Shown in pieces: positions 63,278-64,000 of a stretch of 64,000 nucleotides of DNA. The notes under the pieces were generated by a model. That model was not told the origin of the DNA and ran no database searches. It saw only the letters and a program-made list of their open reading frames with translations. The DNA lies in the NCBI RefSeq assembly GCF_002251435.1, contig NZ_NPJI01000029.1, positions 62,001 to 126,000 on the forward strand, read 5' to 3'. Origin of the DNA: Prevotella sp. P2-180. Its GTDB lineage: Bacteria; Bacteroidota; Bacteroidia; Bacteroidales; Bacteroidaceae. Made by a program: the position numbers and the translations under genes. The first letter of the stretch is position 1; each line of letters opens with the position of its first letter.

Positions 63278-64000
63278 TTATTCCCTTACTTGTCCTTCTC
63301 CTTCTATCAGCCATTTGTAGGTGGTGATTTCTTCGAGTCCCATAGGACCGCGTGGGCCGAGCTTTTGTGTGCTGATACCAATTTCTGCTCCAAGTCCGAA
63401 CTGAGCTCCGTCGGTGAAGCTCGTCGGAACATTCCAATACACACAGGCAGCATCAACAAGTTGCTGAAAGCGGCGGGCGTTGGACTCGTCCTGAGTGATT
63501 ATACACTCGCTGTGGCCTGAACCATAACGAGTTATGTGGGCTATAGCCTCGTCGAGAGAGTCGACCACCTTTACAGACATCTTGTAGTCCATAAATTCAG
63601 TGCCCCAAGCAGATTCTTCCTCGTATATTTCCACACCTTTAGCTTTCACAGGCTCAAGAAGTTTCGGAAGGTCGGAAAGTCGTGAACGATGGATGATTAG
63701 ACAGTCGAGGGCGTTGCATACGCTGACACGACGAGTCTTGGCATTGTCGATGATGCGCGCTCCCATCTCTACATCGCCATACTCGTCGAAATAGGCATGA
63801 ACCACACCAGCACCAGTCTCTATAACTGGCACCTTGGCATTGTCGCGCACAAAGTCGATGAGCTTACGACCGCCACGAGGTATACACACGTCGACATAGC
63901 CCACTGCATTTAGCATGGCTGCGGTGGCATCGTGTGTAGCAGGCAGAAGGGTAACAACATCTGGAGAGACACCATATTGATGGAGTATCTCGTGGATGAG
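63278..64000 (-). CDS. proA: Glutamate-5-semialdehyde dehydrogenase, N-terminal part outside the window
   Basis: ProA reduces gamma-glutamyl phosphate to glutamate-5-semialdehyde, a step of proline synthesis. The last 240 residues are present. The frame is open through base 64000, so the methionine at 63916 ([16 protein letters not shown]) is internal. The catalytic cysteine lies in [12 protein letters not shown], and the ending [20 protein letters not shown] is typical. About 175 N-terminal residues are missing. It directly precedes argF' on the same strand with 27 bp between, grouping proline and arginine synthesis. Confidence 0.95.
   Translation of the reverse strand, partial: LIHEILHQYGVSPDVVTLLPATHDATAAMLNAVGYVDVCIPRGGRKLIDFVRDNAKVPVIETGAGVVHAYFDEYGDVEMGARIIDNAKTRRVSVCNALDCLIIHRSRLSDLPKLLEPVKAKGVEIYEEESAWGTEFMDYKMSVKVVDSLDEAIAHITRYGSGHSECIITQDESNARRFQQLVDAACVYWNVPTSFTDGAQFGLGAEIGISTQKLGPRGPMGLEEITTYKWLIEGEGQVRE

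Overview
This window reads as chromosomal core sequence of an anaerobic, gut- or oral-type Bacteroidales, most likely Prevotella or a close relative. The signs are a SusC/SusD pair, S46 and C10 peptidases, GH2/GH95/CE1 polysaccharide enzymes, glycine-lipid synthases, N-succinylornithine-type arginine synthesis, and promoters of the Bacteroidota form (TTTG or TTG, about 20 bp, then TAnnTTTG), which recur upstream of many genes. There is no rRNA, CRISPR array, prophage or intact mobile element.

Layout. 0-6.6 kb: the 3' end of a susC gene, its susD partner, a decayed Rpn-like gene and a secreted C10 cysteine protease. 6.8-11.7 kb: a three-gene run of an SpmA-SpmB fusion, a polysaccharide flippase and a DPP7-like dipeptidyl peptidase. 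11.8-16.7 kb: a secreted GH2 enzyme and the glsA-glsB lipid pair. 16.7-22.9 kb: dgt and dut divergently transcribed (both act on the dNTP pool), dut leading a TPR / DUF4292 lipoprotein / EnvC-like envelope operon. 22.9-34.3 kb: M20 deacylase, acyl-CoA ligase, prfB (without a programmed frameshift), a 49-residue membrane protein, CYTH, VanZ, two tandem NSS transporters, a CE1-type esterase, radC and a GT2 glycosyltransferase. 34.3-38.9 kb: housekeeping genes efp, rpmH, recO, tRNA-Glu-rpsT and gyrB. 39-42.2 kb: GH95 overlapped by a free-standing rhamnosidase-N-like protein. 42.2-46.5 kb: tRNA-Pro, murF, folP, cdaA and an acyltransferase. 46.5-58.4 kb: a long minus-strand run rimP-nusA-infB-sufB-sufC-sufD-sufS-rnhB-sdaA. 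58.4-60.5 kb: an S41 protease and two identical tRNA-Asn genes. 60.7-61.9 kb: a scar of two opposed transposase remnants and a truncated LruC-like gene. 61.9-64 kb: yraN, argF' and proA.

How the genes fit together. Envelope and glycan work dominates the accessory content: import (SusCD), secreted glycosidases and esterase, export (flippase), peptidoglycan (murF, EnvC-like) and glycine lipids. Secreted peptidases (C10, S46) fit growth on peptides. argF', proA and the distant M20 deacylase fit arginine/proline synthesis. No wholly new multi-gene system is evident. The most interesting unexplained signals are small: a 57-bp palindrome over the esterase promoter, a 20-nt leader element repeated before infB and sufC, a hairpin in the rimP leader, a 34-nt palindrome at the transposon junction, the GH95-coupled orphan beta-sandwich protein, and the 49-residue membrane protein next to prfB.
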